From positions 1 through 64,000 of the forward strand of contig NZ_BAGM01000049.1 in NCBI RefSeq assembly GCF_000308855.1: 64,000 nt of DNA, read 5' to 3'. A program made the translations under genes and the position numbers. The stretch comes from Nocardia veterana NBRC 100344. GTDB taxonomy: Bacteria > Actinomycetota > Actinomycetes > Mycobacteriales > Mycobacteriaceae. Positions 27,577 to 36,441 of the stretch are shown one piece after another. Within the stretch, counting starts at the first letter, position 1, and every line of letters begins with the position of its first letter. Below the pieces are notes generated by a model that was not told where the DNA came from, searched no databases, and saw only the letters and a list, made by a program, of their open reading frames with translations.

Positions 27577-28905
27577 TCAGTTCGCCGCGGCGGAACCGGG
27601 CCGCGGCAACCCGAGGTGTTCGCGCAACGTGGTGCCGGTGTATTCGGTGCGAAACAGCCCGCGGCTGCGCAGAATCGGCACCACGGTATCGGTGAACACC
27701 TCGAGGCCGCCCGGATAATACGGCGGCATGACATTGAATCCGTCCGCGGCGCCGTGGCGGAACCAGTCCTCGATGGTGTCGGCGACCTGTTCAGGCGTGC
27801 CCGCGACGACGCGGTGCCCCCGCGCACCCGCCAGCCGGTGCAGCAGGCCGCGCAGCGTGGGCCGCTCTCGGGTGACGATGCCCGCGATCACCTGCCGGCG
27901 ACTGGCCGCGTTGTCGGTGACATCGCCTGCGTCGGCGAACAATTCGACCGGCACCGGTTCGTCGAGTGCGAGCGTCCGCAGCGACTGCCCGGCCAGGCTC
28001 TCCAGCTGACCGAGACCGTATTCGGGCACGGTCAGCTCGTTGAACTCGCGCTGGAGCCGGTGCGCCCCCGCCTCCGTGTCGGCGATGAACGGGCTGATGC
28101 CCGGCAGGATCTTCACATGCCCGGGATCGCGGCCGAATTCGCGGGCTCGCCGTTTGACGTCGGTGTAGAAGGTCTGAGCGTCCTCCAGCCGCTGATGCGC
28201 GGTGAAGATGGCCTCGGCGTAGCGGGCCGCGAAGGCCCGGCCGTCGTTCGATGCCCCGGCCTGTACCAGCACCGGATGACCCTGCGGAGTGCGTGCGGCA
28301 TTGAACGGTCCACGCACGCGCAGATATTCGCCGCGGAAATCGATGCGATGGATCTTGTCCGGGTCGGCGTAGATGCCGGCGGCACGGTCGAGTACGACCG
28401 CGTCGTCCTCCCAGCTGTTCCACAATCCGACGACGGCGTCGACGAATTCACGTGCGCGCGCATAACGCTCGGTGTGATCGGGATGGCGATCCAGACCGAA
28501 ATTCGCGGCGGCGAGATCGGTTCCGGTGGTGACGATATTCCATCCGGCGCGCCCGCCGGAAATGTGATCGAGCGAGGAGAACAGCCGGGCCAGATTGTAG
28601 GGCTCGTAATAGGTGGTCGAGGCGGTCGCGATCAATCCCAGGCGGCTCGTGGCGGCGGCGATCGCGGTGAGCAGCGTGATCGGTTCCAGCCCGGGTGCGG
28701 CGTTGTAGCGAACATCGGTGCGCAGGGCCGGCCCGTCGGCGAAGAACACCGCGTCCAGGGTGGCGGCCTCGGCGGTGCGGCCGATCTCCTGGTAATAGGT
28801 GACGTCGTAGATGCGGTCGGGCCGGCTGTCGGGGTGACGCCACGCGGCCTCGTGATGGCCCGCGGGATAGATGAAGGCGTTCAGATGCAATTGCCGTTCA
28901 CTCAT
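27577..28905 (-). CDS. NtaA/DmoA-family FMN-dependent monooxygenase
   Basis: A 442-residue luciferase-like monooxygenase of the NtaA/SnaA/DszA subgroup: LHLNAFIYPAGHHEAAWRHP at the N-terminus, ASTTYYEPYNLARLFSSLDH, GRAGWNIVTTGTDLAAANFG, and HPVLVQAGASNDGRAFAARY. Members use reduced FMN from a partner reductase to oxidise sulfur or nitrogen compounds such as nitrilotriacetate, dibenzothiophene sulfone or dimethyl sulfide. The divergent flavoprotein/ferredoxin pair and a second member at 31226 suggest one scavenging locus. Substrate unknown. Confidence 0.9.
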   Translation of the reverse strand: MSERQLHLNAFIYPAGHHEAAWRHPDSRPDRIYDVTYYQEIGRTAEAATLDAVFFADGPALRTDVRYNAAPGLEPITLLTAIAAATSRLGLIATASTTYYEPYNLARLFSSLDHISGGRAGWNIVTTGTDLAAANFGLDRHPDHTERYARAREFVDAVVGLWNSWEDDAVVLDRAAGIYADPDKIHRIDFRGEYLRVRGPFNAARTPQGHPVLVQAGASNDGRAFAARYAEAIFTAHQRLEDAQTFYTDVKRRAREFGRDPGHVKILPGISPFIADTEAGAHRLQREFNELTVPEYGLGQLESLAGQSLRTLALDEPVPVELFADAGDVTDNAASRRQVIAGIVTRERPTLRGLLHRLAGARGHRVVAGTPEQVADTIEDWFRHGAADGFNVMPPYYPGGLEVFTDTVVPILRSRGLFRTEYTGTTLREHLGLPRPGSAAAN

Positions 28906-29031
28906 ACGAGCACACCCGTCCGATCGTCGTGATTGTTCCGCACCCGGCGCACCGGGCGACGGCAGTCAACCAAACGGATGCGGCCGGGTAAACGGTTTGC
29001 GCGGGCCGTGATTCCAATCCGGCTGCCGCAC

Positions 29032-29057
29032 AGAATCGTGGTGATCCAAAGGATTCT
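29032..29057. promoter_or_regulatory. Inverted repeat in the divergent monooxygenase/flavoprotein promoter
   Basis: AGAATC (29032-29037) pairs with GATTCT (29052-29057), and inside the right half ATCC-AAA-GGAT forms a small palindrome. The location between the divergent starts (28905 and 29148) fits an operator, but the arms are short. Confidence 0.3.
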
Positions 29058-29147
29058 CGGCGTCCGTTCCGTTCGCCGACAATGCCTTTCGGATTCCGTT
29101 CCGGGCGCGCGCAACGGATTCCGCCGCGACGTCGAAGGAGCGCACTG

Positions 29148-30737
29148 ATGAGCGAGGCATGGCAGATCGATGCCGATGTGCTGGTGATCGGCGGTGGACC
29201 GGCCGCCTGCTGGGCCGCCGTCCACGCCCGCGAGGCCGGGGCCGAGGTGGTGCTGGTCGACAAGGGCTACTGCGGGACCAGCGGCGCCACCGCACCGGCG
29301 GGCACCGGTGTCTGGTACGTGGCTCCCGATCCGGCCGCCCGGGTGGCGGCCAAGGCGAGCCGGGAAGAACTGGGTGGTTTCCTCGCCGACCACCGGTGGA
29401 TGGATCGGGTGCTCGACCAGACCTATACGAATATGCACCGGCTGGCCGAGGAGGGACGCTATCCGTTCCCCGTCGACCCGCGGACCGGTGCTCCGATTCG
29501 CACCGGTGTGCAGGGCCCGGAATACATGCGCCGGATGCGAGCCTGGGTGCAGCGGCTGGGCGTGCGGATCGTCGATCACGCGCCGGCGCTGGAACTGCTG
29601 GTCGATCGCGACGGTGCGGTGCGCGGCGCGGCCGGATATCTGCTGCGCGAGAGCCGGGACTATCGGGTGCACGCCGGTGCCGTGGTCCTGGCCACCGGCG
29701 GCTGCGCGTTCCTGTCCCGCGCGCTCGGCACCAATGTGGACACCGGTGACGGCACGCTGATGGCGGCCGAGGTGGGCGCACGCTTCTCCGGGATGGAGTT
29801 CTCGAACGCCTACGGCATCGCGGCGAAGGGCTCGACCGTCACCAAGACCGCCTACTACCGCTATGCGACCTTCTTCCACGAGGACGGCAGTGTTCTCGAG
29901 GGCGCCGGCTCGGTCCAGGGACGCTCGATCATCGCTCGAACACTGTTGCGGGAGAAGGTGTTCGCGCAACTGGACCGGGCCGACGCGGCGACGCAGGAGC
30001 AGATGCGGCGCGGACAGCCGAACTTCTTCCTCCAGTTCGACCGGCGTGGGATCGACCCGTTCGGCCGGCGTTTCGAGATCGAGCTGCTGGCCGAGGGCAC
30101 GGTGCGCGGCACCGGCGGCATCGAGGTGGTCGACGACGACTGCGCCACCTCGGTGCGCGGACTGTACGCCGCCGGCGATGCCGCGACCCGGGAGCGCATC
30201 TGCGGTGGCTTCACCGGTGGCGGCAGCCACAACGCCGCGTGGGCGATGTCGTCGGGTAGTTGGGCCGGCCGCGGCGCCGCACGGTTCGCCCGGCGCGCCG
30301 GCCGGCCGGCCGCGCTGACCCGTGCCGGACGAACCGGATTGCGACCTACCGGATCCGGGCGCGTCGACGTGAACGAGGTCCTCGAGGCCGCCCGCGCCGA
30401 ACTGTTGCCGGTCGAGAAGAACTATCTGCGGCACGGCGACCGGATTCGCCCCGCGCTCGCCGCGCTGGACGCGGTGTGGGCGGATGCGGCCGCGGGACTG
30501 CGGGCGACGGGCGCCGACCGGGTGCGGGCGCGGCAGGCGGCCGCGATCACGGCGGTCGGCCGGCTCATGTACCGATCCGCCTTGGCGCGCACCGAATCCC
30601 GCGGAATGAGCAAACGCGCCGACCATCCGGACCTGGACCCGGCACAGCATCATCACATCCTCAGCGGCGGTCTGGACGAGGTGTGGACCGTACCCGCGGC
30701 ACTGCGTTCGGCCGACGTCCCCGCGGCGGTGGCCTGA
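29148..30737 (+). CDS. FAD-binding flavoprotein of the fumarate/adenylylsulfate reductase type
   Basis: A 529-residue flavoprotein, ATG 29148 behind GAAGGAG. The FAD motif is DVLVIGGGPAACWAAVHARE, with further family marks GAVVLATGGCAF, NVDTGDGTLMAAEVGA and GLYAAGDAATRERICGGFTG. The overall plan is that of SdhA/AprA/NadB-type oxidoreductases. Its stop overlaps the ferredoxin start (TGATG), an AprA-AprB-like arrangement in which electrons pass between flavin and iron-sulfur clusters. With luciferase-like monooxygenases on both sides, a role in organosulfur or amine scavenging is plausible but inferred. Confidence 0.87.
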   Translation: MSEAWQIDADVLVIGGGPAACWAAVHAREAGAEVVLVDKGYCGTSGATAPAGTGVWYVAPDPAARVAAKASREELGGFLADHRWMDRVLDQTYTNMHRLAEEGRYPFPVDPRTGAPIRTGVQGPEYMRRMRAWVQRLGVRIVDHAPALELLVDRDGAVRGAAGYLLRESRDYRVHAGAVVLATGGCAFLSRALGTNVDTGDGTLMAAEVGARFSGMEFSNAYGIAAKGSTVTKTAYYRYATFFHEDGSVLEGAGSVQGRSIIARTLLREKVFAQLDRADAATQEQMRRGQPNFFLQFDRRGIDPFGRRFEIELLAEGTVRGTGGIEVVDDDCATSVRGLYAAGDAATRERICGGFTGGGSHNAAWAMSSGSWAGRGAARFARRAGRPAALTRAGRTGLRPTGSGRVDVNEVLEAARAELLPVEKNYLRHGDRIRPALAALDAVWADAAAGLRATGADRVRARQAAAITAVGRLMYRSALARTESRGMSKRADHPDLDPAQHHHILSGGLDEVWTVPAALRSADVPAAVA

Positions 30738-31075
30738 TGATCGAACTCGTGCACGCGTCGGCCTGTATCGCCTGCGACAAATGCATCGTGGTCTGCCCGA
30801 CGAACGTCTTCGAGCGGGGTGCCGACGGAATCCCCGTGATCGCACGGCATTCCGACTGCCAGACGTGTTTCATGTGCGAGGCCTATTGCCCGGTCGACGC
30901 GCTGTACGTGGATCCGCAATCCACTCCGCTCTCGCCGGATCGGACGGTGCCGCAGCAGCACATCGGCTCGTACCGGCGCGAAATCGGGTGGGGGAAGGGA
31001 CGCCGGCCCGGCAGCCTGGTCGCGGTCGGGCCGGAACTTCCACCCGGACCGCCACCCCGGATCCCCGGAGCCTGA
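30737..31075 (+). CDS. Two-cluster 4Fe-4S ferredoxin partner (AprB-like)
   Basis: A 112-residue ferredoxin with two CxxCxxCxxxCP motifs, CIACDKCIVVCP and CQTCFMCEAYCP, predicting two [4Fe-4S] clusters, followed by a proline-rich tail. The ATG overlaps the stop of the flavoprotein gene by one base, so the products are coupled and probably form a complex. The closest general pattern is the AprB or ferredoxin subunit of AprA-like flavoproteins. A long hairpin follows. Confidence 0.9.
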   Translation: MIELVHASACIACDKCIVVCPTNVFERGADGIPVIARHSDCQTCFMCEAYCPVDALYVDPQSTPLSPDRTVPQQHIGSYRREIGWGKGRRPGSLVAVGPELPPGPPPRIPGA

Positions 31076-31088
31076 TCCGCGGTGGCGA

Positions 31089-31128
31089 CGGCGTCTCGGC
31101 CACCGGACGGTGCGTGGCCGAGACGCCG
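31089..31128 (+). terminator. Stem-loop terminator after the ferredoxin gene
   Basis: A perfect 15-bp stem (CGGCGTCTCGGCCAC and complement) with a 10-nt loop separates the flavoprotein/ferredoxin pair from the next monooxygenase gene. Confidence 0.8.
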
Positions 31129-31225
31129 AAACACTCTGCGGTGCAACGGCATTCCCGATCCGGCCGAAACGATCTCGATGAGTACAACCGGTGGGGCCGG
31201 GAGCCCGGATCGATACGGTCGAGGT

Positions 31226-32533
31226 ATGGGCAGTACTGCGCAACGGCGTCGGCCGTTGAAGATCGTGACCGGAGTCAGCGGGTCGCCGAAGATCTACGAT
31301 GCCGCGATCGACCCGCGGCGCAGCACCCTCGACGAGGCGCTCGCGGTGGCGAAGCTCGCGGAGGAGCATCATTTCGACGCCCTGTTCGCCGCGGATCTGC
31401 TGAGCTTCGGCGCCCAGGGTGCGATCGGCGCGCAGGAGCCGCTGATCTTCCTGTCGGCACTCGCCTCGGTGACCCGGCACGTGGGCCTGATCGCGACCGT
31501 CACGACGACCTTCCATCACCCCTACAACCTGGCTCGGCTGTTCGGCACGCTCGACCACATCAGTAACGGGCGGGCGGCCTGGAACGCGGTCACCTCCTCG
31601 GTGGGCGAGGAGAACTACGGCGCCGACGAACTGCCCGGTCCCGAGGAGCGCTACGCCCGCGCGGGCGAGGTGCTCGAGGTGGTGAATGCCCTGTTCGACA
31701 GCTGGCGGCCGGGCGCGCTCACGCCGGACGGGCACGGCGGCGCCGTCCTCGACCCGGATCTGGTGCGGCCCATCGACCACGCCGGACGGTACTTCACCGT
31801 CCGCGGCCCGCTGAACATTCCGCCGCTGCCGCAGCGGCGGCCGGTGCAGTTTCAGGCCGGGCAATCCGCGGGCGGGGTGGAATTGGGCGCCCGCTACGCC
31901 GAGGTGGTGTTCACCTCGCTTGCGACCCTCGACGACGCCCACACCTATACCGCGAAGATCCGCGCCCGCGCTGCCGAATTGGGCCGCGCCGACGGGCTGC
32001 CGCTCATCTTCAGCTCCCTGCACACCACCTACGGCGCCACCGAAGAAGAGGCGTTGCGACTGGTCCGCGAACGCGCCGAGGCCACCGATTTCGAGGCCGG
32101 CCGGCACCTGCTCGCCGATATGCTCGGCGGTGCCGTCGATCTGTCCGACCTGCCGTTGGACCGTCCGATTCCGGATTCCCTGCTGCCCCGGGTGGATTCG
32201 GTGCACCGCCGCCGCGGGCGGGTGGAGATCTTCACCGCGCTGGCGCGATCGGGGAAGACCCTGCGCGAATTGATCGTGGCGGCCAAGGACACCGGCCACT
32301 GGGCCGCCGCCGGCACCCCCGAACAGCTCGCGGACGCGATCCAGGAACGTTACGACGCCGGGGTGCTCGACGTGATCGGCCTCGGCGGTCTCGACGACGA
32401 CCGCACTCGCGATTTCCTGCTCAACGGTCTGCTGCCGGAACTGCGGCGGCGCGGCATCGTCGGCGCCGAACCCGTCGGCTCGACCTTTCGCGACAATCTC
32501 GAGCTCCCGCCCTTGCCGCCGCCGGCTTATTAG
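31226..32533 (+). CDS. Second NtaA/DmoA-family FMN-dependent monooxygenase
   Basis: A 435-residue luciferase-like monooxygenase. ATG at 31226 is preferred; ATG 31178 is an alternative. Family marks are TVTTTFHHPYNLARLFGTLDH, NGRAAWNAVTSSVGEENYG, and PVQFQAGQSAGGVELGARYA. It is related to the gene at 27577 but clearly different in sequence, so the two probably oxidise different compounds or successive steps. A terminator separates it from the ferredoxin gene, so it likely has its own promoter. Its end overlaps the convergent quinone reductase gene by 4 bp. Confidence 0.9.
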   Translation: MGSTAQRRRPLKIVTGVSGSPKIYDAAIDPRRSTLDEALAVAKLAEEHHFDALFAADLLSFGAQGAIGAQEPLIFLSALASVTRHVGLIATVTTTFHHPYNLARLFGTLDHISNGRAAWNAVTSSVGEENYGADELPGPEERYARAGEVLEVVNALFDSWRPGALTPDGHGGAVLDPDLVRPIDHAGRYFTVRGPLNIPPLPQRRPVQFQAGQSAGGVELGARYAEVVFTSLATLDDAHTYTAKIRARAAELGRADGLPLIFSSLHTTYGATEEEALRLVRERAEATDFEAGRHLLADMLGGAVDLSDLPLDRPIPDSLLPRVDSVHRRRGRVEIFTALARSGKTLRELIVAAKDTGHWAAAGTPEQLADAIQERYDAGVLDVIGLGGLDDDRTRDFLLNGLLPELRRRGIVGAEPVGSTFRDNLELPPLPPPAY

Positions 32534-33492
32534 CCTGTCGCGGTGGGGAATTCGAGCACGATCCGACCCCGCACGCCGCCGCCCTCGAGAAGTTCGTGTG
32601 CTCGCGCGGCCTGTTCGGCGGGGAGGGTGCGCGCCACGCGGAGGCTGAGCGCACCCGCTGCGGCGAGACGGCTCAGCTCGCCGAGGGCCTCCGGTTCTTC
32701 CAGGTGATCGGCCACCATCACCAGGTCGACCGAAATCCCGCGCTGCGGGGTGGCGCCGCCACCGAGGGCCGGCGGCCGCAGGGTGACGAACGAACCACCG
32801 TCGCGCACGGCCGCGATGACGGTGTCACCCAGTAGTGCGGTGTCGATCAGGGCGTCGACGCCCTCGGGGACGTGGGTCCGGATCCGATCGGCCAGGCCCG
32901 CACCGCGAGCCAGGACCAGATCGGCGCCGAGATCGCGCACCAGCCGCTCATCGGACGGTTTCGCGTCGGCGATCACCGTGAGCCCGCGCGTCTTCGCCAG
33001 CTGAACAACGTAACCACCGACCGCACCTGCCGCGCCCGTCACCGCGATGGTGCCGGTCGCCGGGGCGAGCGCCGCCAGGGCGAACCATGCGGTGAGGCCG
33101 TTCATCGGAAGCGTTGCGGCGCAGACGTGATCACTGCCCGTGGGCAGGCGGGCCACCGAACCGCTCGGCACGACGATCTTCTCGGCGTAGGCGCCGCCGC
33201 CGGCCAGCACCGGCAGGGTGATCGCGATCACCGGGTCACCCACCCGCCAGCCGGTCGCCGGATCCGCCTCGTCGACGACGCCGGCCGCATCCCAGCCGGG
33301 GATGTAGGGCGGGGTCACGGCCCGGTAGCGATCGTGTGCCGATCCGGCCCGGGTGACGATATCGGAGGGGTTGACCGTGGCGGCCGCGACTCGAATCCGT
33401 ACCTCACCGGGTCCGGCGTGCGGTTCGGGGATGTCGACCGGCCGCAGGACCTCCGGGCCGCCGGGCGCGTCGAAGCCGATCGCCAGCATCAC
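32530..33492 (-). CDS. NADPH:quinone reductase-type zinc-binding alcohol dehydrogenase family protein
   Basis: A 320-residue MDR-superfamily oxidoreductase: GroES-like N-terminal domain (PHAGPGEVRIRVAAATVNPS), then a Rossmann domain with GTIAVTGAAGAVGGYVVQLAK for NADPH. The structural and catalytic zinc ligands of true alcohol dehydrogenases are missing, which fits the quinone oxidoreductase subgroup. It would reduce quinones or enones with NADPH. It ends 4 bp into the convergent monooxygenase gene and probably starts its own transcript. Confidence 0.88.
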   Translation of the reverse strand: MMLAIGFDAPGGPEVLRPVDIPEPHAGPGEVRIRVAAATVNPSDIVTRAGSAHDRYRAVTPPYIPGWDAAGVVDEADPATGWRVGDPVIAITLPVLAGGGAYAEKIVVPSGSVARLPTGSDHVCAATLPMNGLTAWFALAALAPATGTIAVTGAAGAVGGYVVQLAKTRGLTVIADAKPSDERLVRDLGADLVLARGAGLADRIRTHVPEGVDALIDTALLGDTVIAAVRDGGSFVTLRPPALGGGATPQRGISVDLVMVADHLEEPEALGELSRLAAAGALSLRVARTLPAEQAARAHELLEGGGVRGRIVLEFPTATG

Positions 33493-33602
33493 TCTCCGAT
33501 CTCACGGTGGGTATCTGCCGGGGGCAACGCCGAGCCGTCGGAGATTTGTTCCGTGGGCGCTGTGTGCCGGGCGGCCGGATTCGCGAATCTCGCGGCCGGC
33601 GG

Positions 33603-34436
33603 TCAGCGGGCCGCGGATGTCCGCGCGCGGACCAGGTGCGGTCCGGAAAGGGCGGGGGTCGTGGCGAGATCGCCGGTGTAGGCCGCCATCGCCGCTGTCG
33701 CCGCACGATCGTCGATCTCGGTGAATCCGGCGGATTCCAGCTCGGCGCGCATCTGTTCGGCGGTGAAGAAGCTGACCCACGGCTCGCCCGCGCGCGCCAC
33801 TCGTTGCCCCCGGGCTTGTTGCGCCGCGTCGGGCGGGTAGGAGTAGTCGAATACCGCGACCGACCCACCACCCTGAGTCCCCATGTAGCGCAACGTATCC
33901 CGGATGGCGTCGAGCTCCAGATACACCAGCACGCCGAGCCAGACGAAGGCCGCGCCGGCGGTGCGGTCGAATCCGGCCCGGGCCAACCCGTCGGCCAGCG
34001 AGTCGCGGTGGAAGTCGACCGGGGTGAAGGTCAGTGTCGGCGGCACGTCGATCCCGGTCTCCGCCAGCCGGTTTCGCTTCCAGTGCTGCGTGTCGGGGTG
34101 GTCCACCTCGAAGTACCGCACGTCCGGGTGTTGGTTGCGATACGCGGCGGTATCCATGCCCGCGCCGAGGATCACCACCTGCCGGATGCCCGCCGCGACC
34201 GCCTCGGCCACGGTGTCGTCCGCGAATCGGCTGCGAGTGGCGAGGAACAGCCGGCGCCGCCGCGCGAACTCCGGATCCACCCCGCGATCGAATTCGTTGT
34301 CGCGGGCCGCCGCCTCGCCGCCCACGATCAGCACCGCCAGCGGATCGGTGAAGATCCGCGGTTCGTCCGCGAGTTGGTGATACGCCCGCGCCTGCGCGGT
34401 GGCCATCGCTGTTCTGCTCGGCTGCCCGACCTGCAT
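33603..34436 (-). CDS. LCM/TIGR00027-family SAM-dependent methyltransferase
   Basis: A 277-residue methyltransferase of the actinobacterial S-methyltransferase group (leucine carboxyl methyltransferase fold). Marks: PSRTAMATAQARAYHQLAD, VVILGAGMDTAAYRN (SAM loop), RYFEVDHPDTQHWKRNRL, and AFVWLGVLVYLELDAI. Such genes are numerous in Mycobacterium and Nocardia, with substrates unknown. The start at 34436 lacks a ribosome site and 34406 is an alternative. It is divergent from the SnoaL-like gene, with a KstR-type operator between them, so steroid-responsive control is possible. Confidence 0.87.
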   Translation of the reverse strand: MQVGQPSRTAMATAQARAYHQLADEPRIFTDPLAVLIVGGEAAARDNEFDRGVDPEFARRRRLFLATRSRFADDTVAEAVAAGIRQVVILGAGMDTAAYRNQHPDVRYFEVDHPDTQHWKRNRLAETGIDVPPTLTFTPVDFHRDSLADGLARAGFDRTAGAAFVWLGVLVYLELDAIRDTLRYMGTQGGGSVAVFDYSYPPDAAQQARGQRVARAGEPWVSFFTAEQMRAELESAGFTEIDDRAATAAMAAYTGDLATTPALSGPHLVRARTSAAR

Positions 34437-34533
34437 GCGGACACGGTACGCCCGGCCGGCGGTTCCCGGGCGGTGAGCCGGTGCCGACCGCGGTTGCCGA
34501 GCGGTCGCTGCTGCCGGATCCGCAGCCGAAAAT

Positions 34534-34547
34534 TGAAACAGGTTATA
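34534..34547. promoter_or_regulatory. KstR-type operator 1
   Basis: TGAAACAGGTTATA matches every fixed position of the KstR operator consensus TnnAACnnGTTnnA. It lies 37 bp before the SnoaL-like start (34584) and 98 bp before the divergent methyltransferase start. KstR is the TetR-family repressor of cholesterol catabolism in mycolic-acid actinobacteria and is relieved by a steroid-CoA intermediate. Confidence 0.65.
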
Positions 34548-34583
34548 GATTGGAGGTGGCAGCGACGAGGATCGGGAGGAATG

Positions 34584-35384
34584 ATGCCCACGAATGCGTC
34601 GGCGGCGGAACTGCTCGCTGCGGTGGAACGCTCGCCGCGGGCCGTGGCCGTGCACGACCGCGCGGCCTGGGTCGGCCTGTTCGCCTCGGACGGGCGGGTC
34701 GAAGATCCGGTCGGCTCCCGCCCGCACATCGGGCGCGCCGCGATCGAGCGCTTCTACGACACCTTCATCGGCCCCAACGACATCGCCTTCCGCGTCGACC
34801 ACGACGTGGTGTGCGGTGCCACGGTCTATCGTGACCTGTCGATCGAAACGACCATGTCCACCGGCGTCACCCTGCGCGTCCCGATGCATCTGCGCTACGA
34901 CCTGGCGGAGAGCGGCGGTGAGTGGACGATCGCCCGGCTGTACGCGCACTGGGAGCTGCCGGTCATGGTCGCCCAACTGCTCGCGGCCGGTGGTCGTGGT
35001 GTGGGCGCGGCGGTGAAACTCGCTCCGCAGTTGCTCGGGAACCAGGGGCCGGCCGGGGCGCTGGGTTTCGCTCGCGGCTTCATCCGGGTGGGCGCCGCGG
35101 GGAAGCGTGCCGCCACCGGATTGCTGGCCGCGGCCGCGCGCGGTGACGTCGCCGGCGTGCGGGCGGCACTGAGTCCGGACGCGGTGGTGGAGTGGCCGGT
35201 CGGATCCGGCATCGGCCACGCCGAATTCGTCAAGCGTGTTCGCGGTCTCGAGTTCGACAAGCCGATCGCCGCCGGCCGCTTCGTGACGGTGAGCGTGCGC
35301 ACCCCGGCCGAGCGAGGCATCGCGGAACTGGAGTTCGCGGGCCGGCGGGTCGTCGCCCTGCGCGGGTTCGTCGCCGCGGACTGA
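34584..35384 (+). CDS. SnoaL/NTF2-like protein with ketosteroid-isomerase fold
   Basis: A 266-residue protein. ATG 34584 is chosen because GGAGG at 34575-34579 is too close to ATG 34581. Residues about 10-125 form a SnoaL-like cone-shaped domain (DRAAWVGLFASDGRVEDPVG, IGRAAIERFYDTFIG), and residues about 175-260 appear to repeat a second, shorter one (ARGDVAGVRAALSPDAVVEW). The fold occurs in ketosteroid isomerases and many small hydrolases, so the name is structural only. The KstR-type operator directly upstream links it to steroid metabolism. Confidence 0.8.
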   Translation: MPTNASAAELLAAVERSPRAVAVHDRAAWVGLFASDGRVEDPVGSRPHIGRAAIERFYDTFIGPNDIAFRVDHDVVCGATVYRDLSIETTMSTGVTLRVPMHLRYDLAESGGEWTIARLYAHWELPVMVAQLLAAGGRGVGAAVKLAPQLLGNQGPAGALGFARGFIRVGAAGKRAATGLLAAAARGDVAGVRAALSPDAVVEWPVGSGIGHAEFVKRVRGLEFDKPIAAGRFVTVSVRTPAERGIAELEFAGRRVVALRGFVAAD

Positions 35385-35434
35385 GCGCTCACCGCGGGCA
35401 CGAGAACCGGAAGCGGAGTTTCGTCGACCGGGAG

Positions 35435-36370
35435 CTACGCGCCCCGGAACGCTCGCCGGTAGGCGCCCGGGGTGGTGCCGACCTGATCGTGGAACCGGCG
35501 GCGGAGATTGACCGCGGAGCCGAGCCCCACCCGGCCGGCGATGGCGTCGACCGGTAAGTCCGTGTCCTCCAACAACCTTCGCGCCCGGGCCACCCGGCGC
35601 GACAACAGCCAGCCACCCGGGCTGGTGCCGAGTTGGTCGGCGAACCGGCGGGCCAGCGTGCGCGGCGAGACGTTGAGCCGAGCGGCCATATCGGCCACCG
35701 ACAGCGACGTCTCGAGCCGCTCCTCGGCCCATTCCAGCAGACCGTCGAATCCGTCCTCGGGCGGCGTCGGCGGCGCGTACTGGACCTGTCCGCCGTCGCG
35801 ATGCGGCGGCATCACCATATGGCGTGCGATGAGGGCCGCGTGGGCGGCGCCGTGGTCGGTGCGAACCAAATGCAGGCACAGATCGATACCGGCGCCGGCC
35901 CCCGCACTCGTCGCCACATCGCCGTGATCCACGTACAGCCGATCCGGCTCCACCCGGACCCGCGGAAACTCCCGCGCCAACTGGTCGGCCCGCGCCCAAT
36001 GCGTCGTCGCCGACCGCCCGTCCAGCAGTCCGGTCCGCGCCAACGCGAACACCCCCGAACAGATCGTCACCAGCCGTGCTCCCCGGTCGTGCGCGCGGAT
36101 CAGGGCCCGGCGCACCGCGTCCGACGGCGGCGTCTCCACGGGTAGCCAGCCCGGAATGATCACCGTGTCCGCCGTATCCAGTGCCGACAACCCCCGCGTC
36201 ACCGAGATCGCGTAGCCGGCGGTCGTGGGTACGGTCCCGGGCGTCTCCGTGCACACCTCGAACTCGTAGTGCTGCGGCACTCCCTCTCTCGGGGTACCGA
36301 AAACTTCCATGGCACAACCGAGTTCGAACGTCGACTGCACCGGCCGTACCAGCGCCACCACACGATGCAT
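35435..36370 (-). CDS. GlxA-family transcriptional regulator (DJ-1/PfpI + AraC HTH), copy 1
   Basis: A 311-residue regulator: a DJ-1/PfpI-like N-terminal domain (about 1-170) with the nucleophile-elbow stretch TICSGVFALARTGLLDGR followed by TTHW, then an AraC-type DNA-binding domain (about 215-305) with MAARLNVSPRTLARRFADQ and AGRVGLGSAVNLRRRFHDQ. Members sense small molecules, often amino-acid or carnitine-related, without hydrolysing them. It is divergent from the cupin gene with 71 bp between starts, the likely target. A second GlxA gene lies at 49493. Confidence 0.88.
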   Translation of the reverse strand: MHRVVALVRPVQSTFELGCAMEVFGTPREGVPQHYEFEVCTETPGTVPTTAGYAISVTRGLSALDTADTVIIPGWLPVETPPSDAVRRALIRAHDRGARLVTICSGVFALARTGLLDGRSATTHWARADQLAREFPRVRVEPDRLYVDHGDVATSAGAGAGIDLCLHLVRTDHGAAHAALIARHMVMPPHRDGGQVQYAPPTPPEDGFDGLLEWAEERLETSLSVADMAARLNVSPRTLARRFADQLGTSPGGWLLSRRVARARRLLEDTDLPVDAIAGRVGLGSAVNLRRRFHDQVGTTPGAYRRAFRGA

Positions 36371-36441
36371 GGCAAGAATGTACCCCTCGACGTCATCTCG
36401 GACACTGTCGGGGGTCTGATCCCTCCGGCACGGTGGCAGGT

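Noticed and set aside
33603-36317. 904-residue frame running from the methyltransferase through the SnoaL-like and GlxA genes
   Set aside because: Only its last 277 residues form a methyltransferase; the extension is the shadow of two other real genes.
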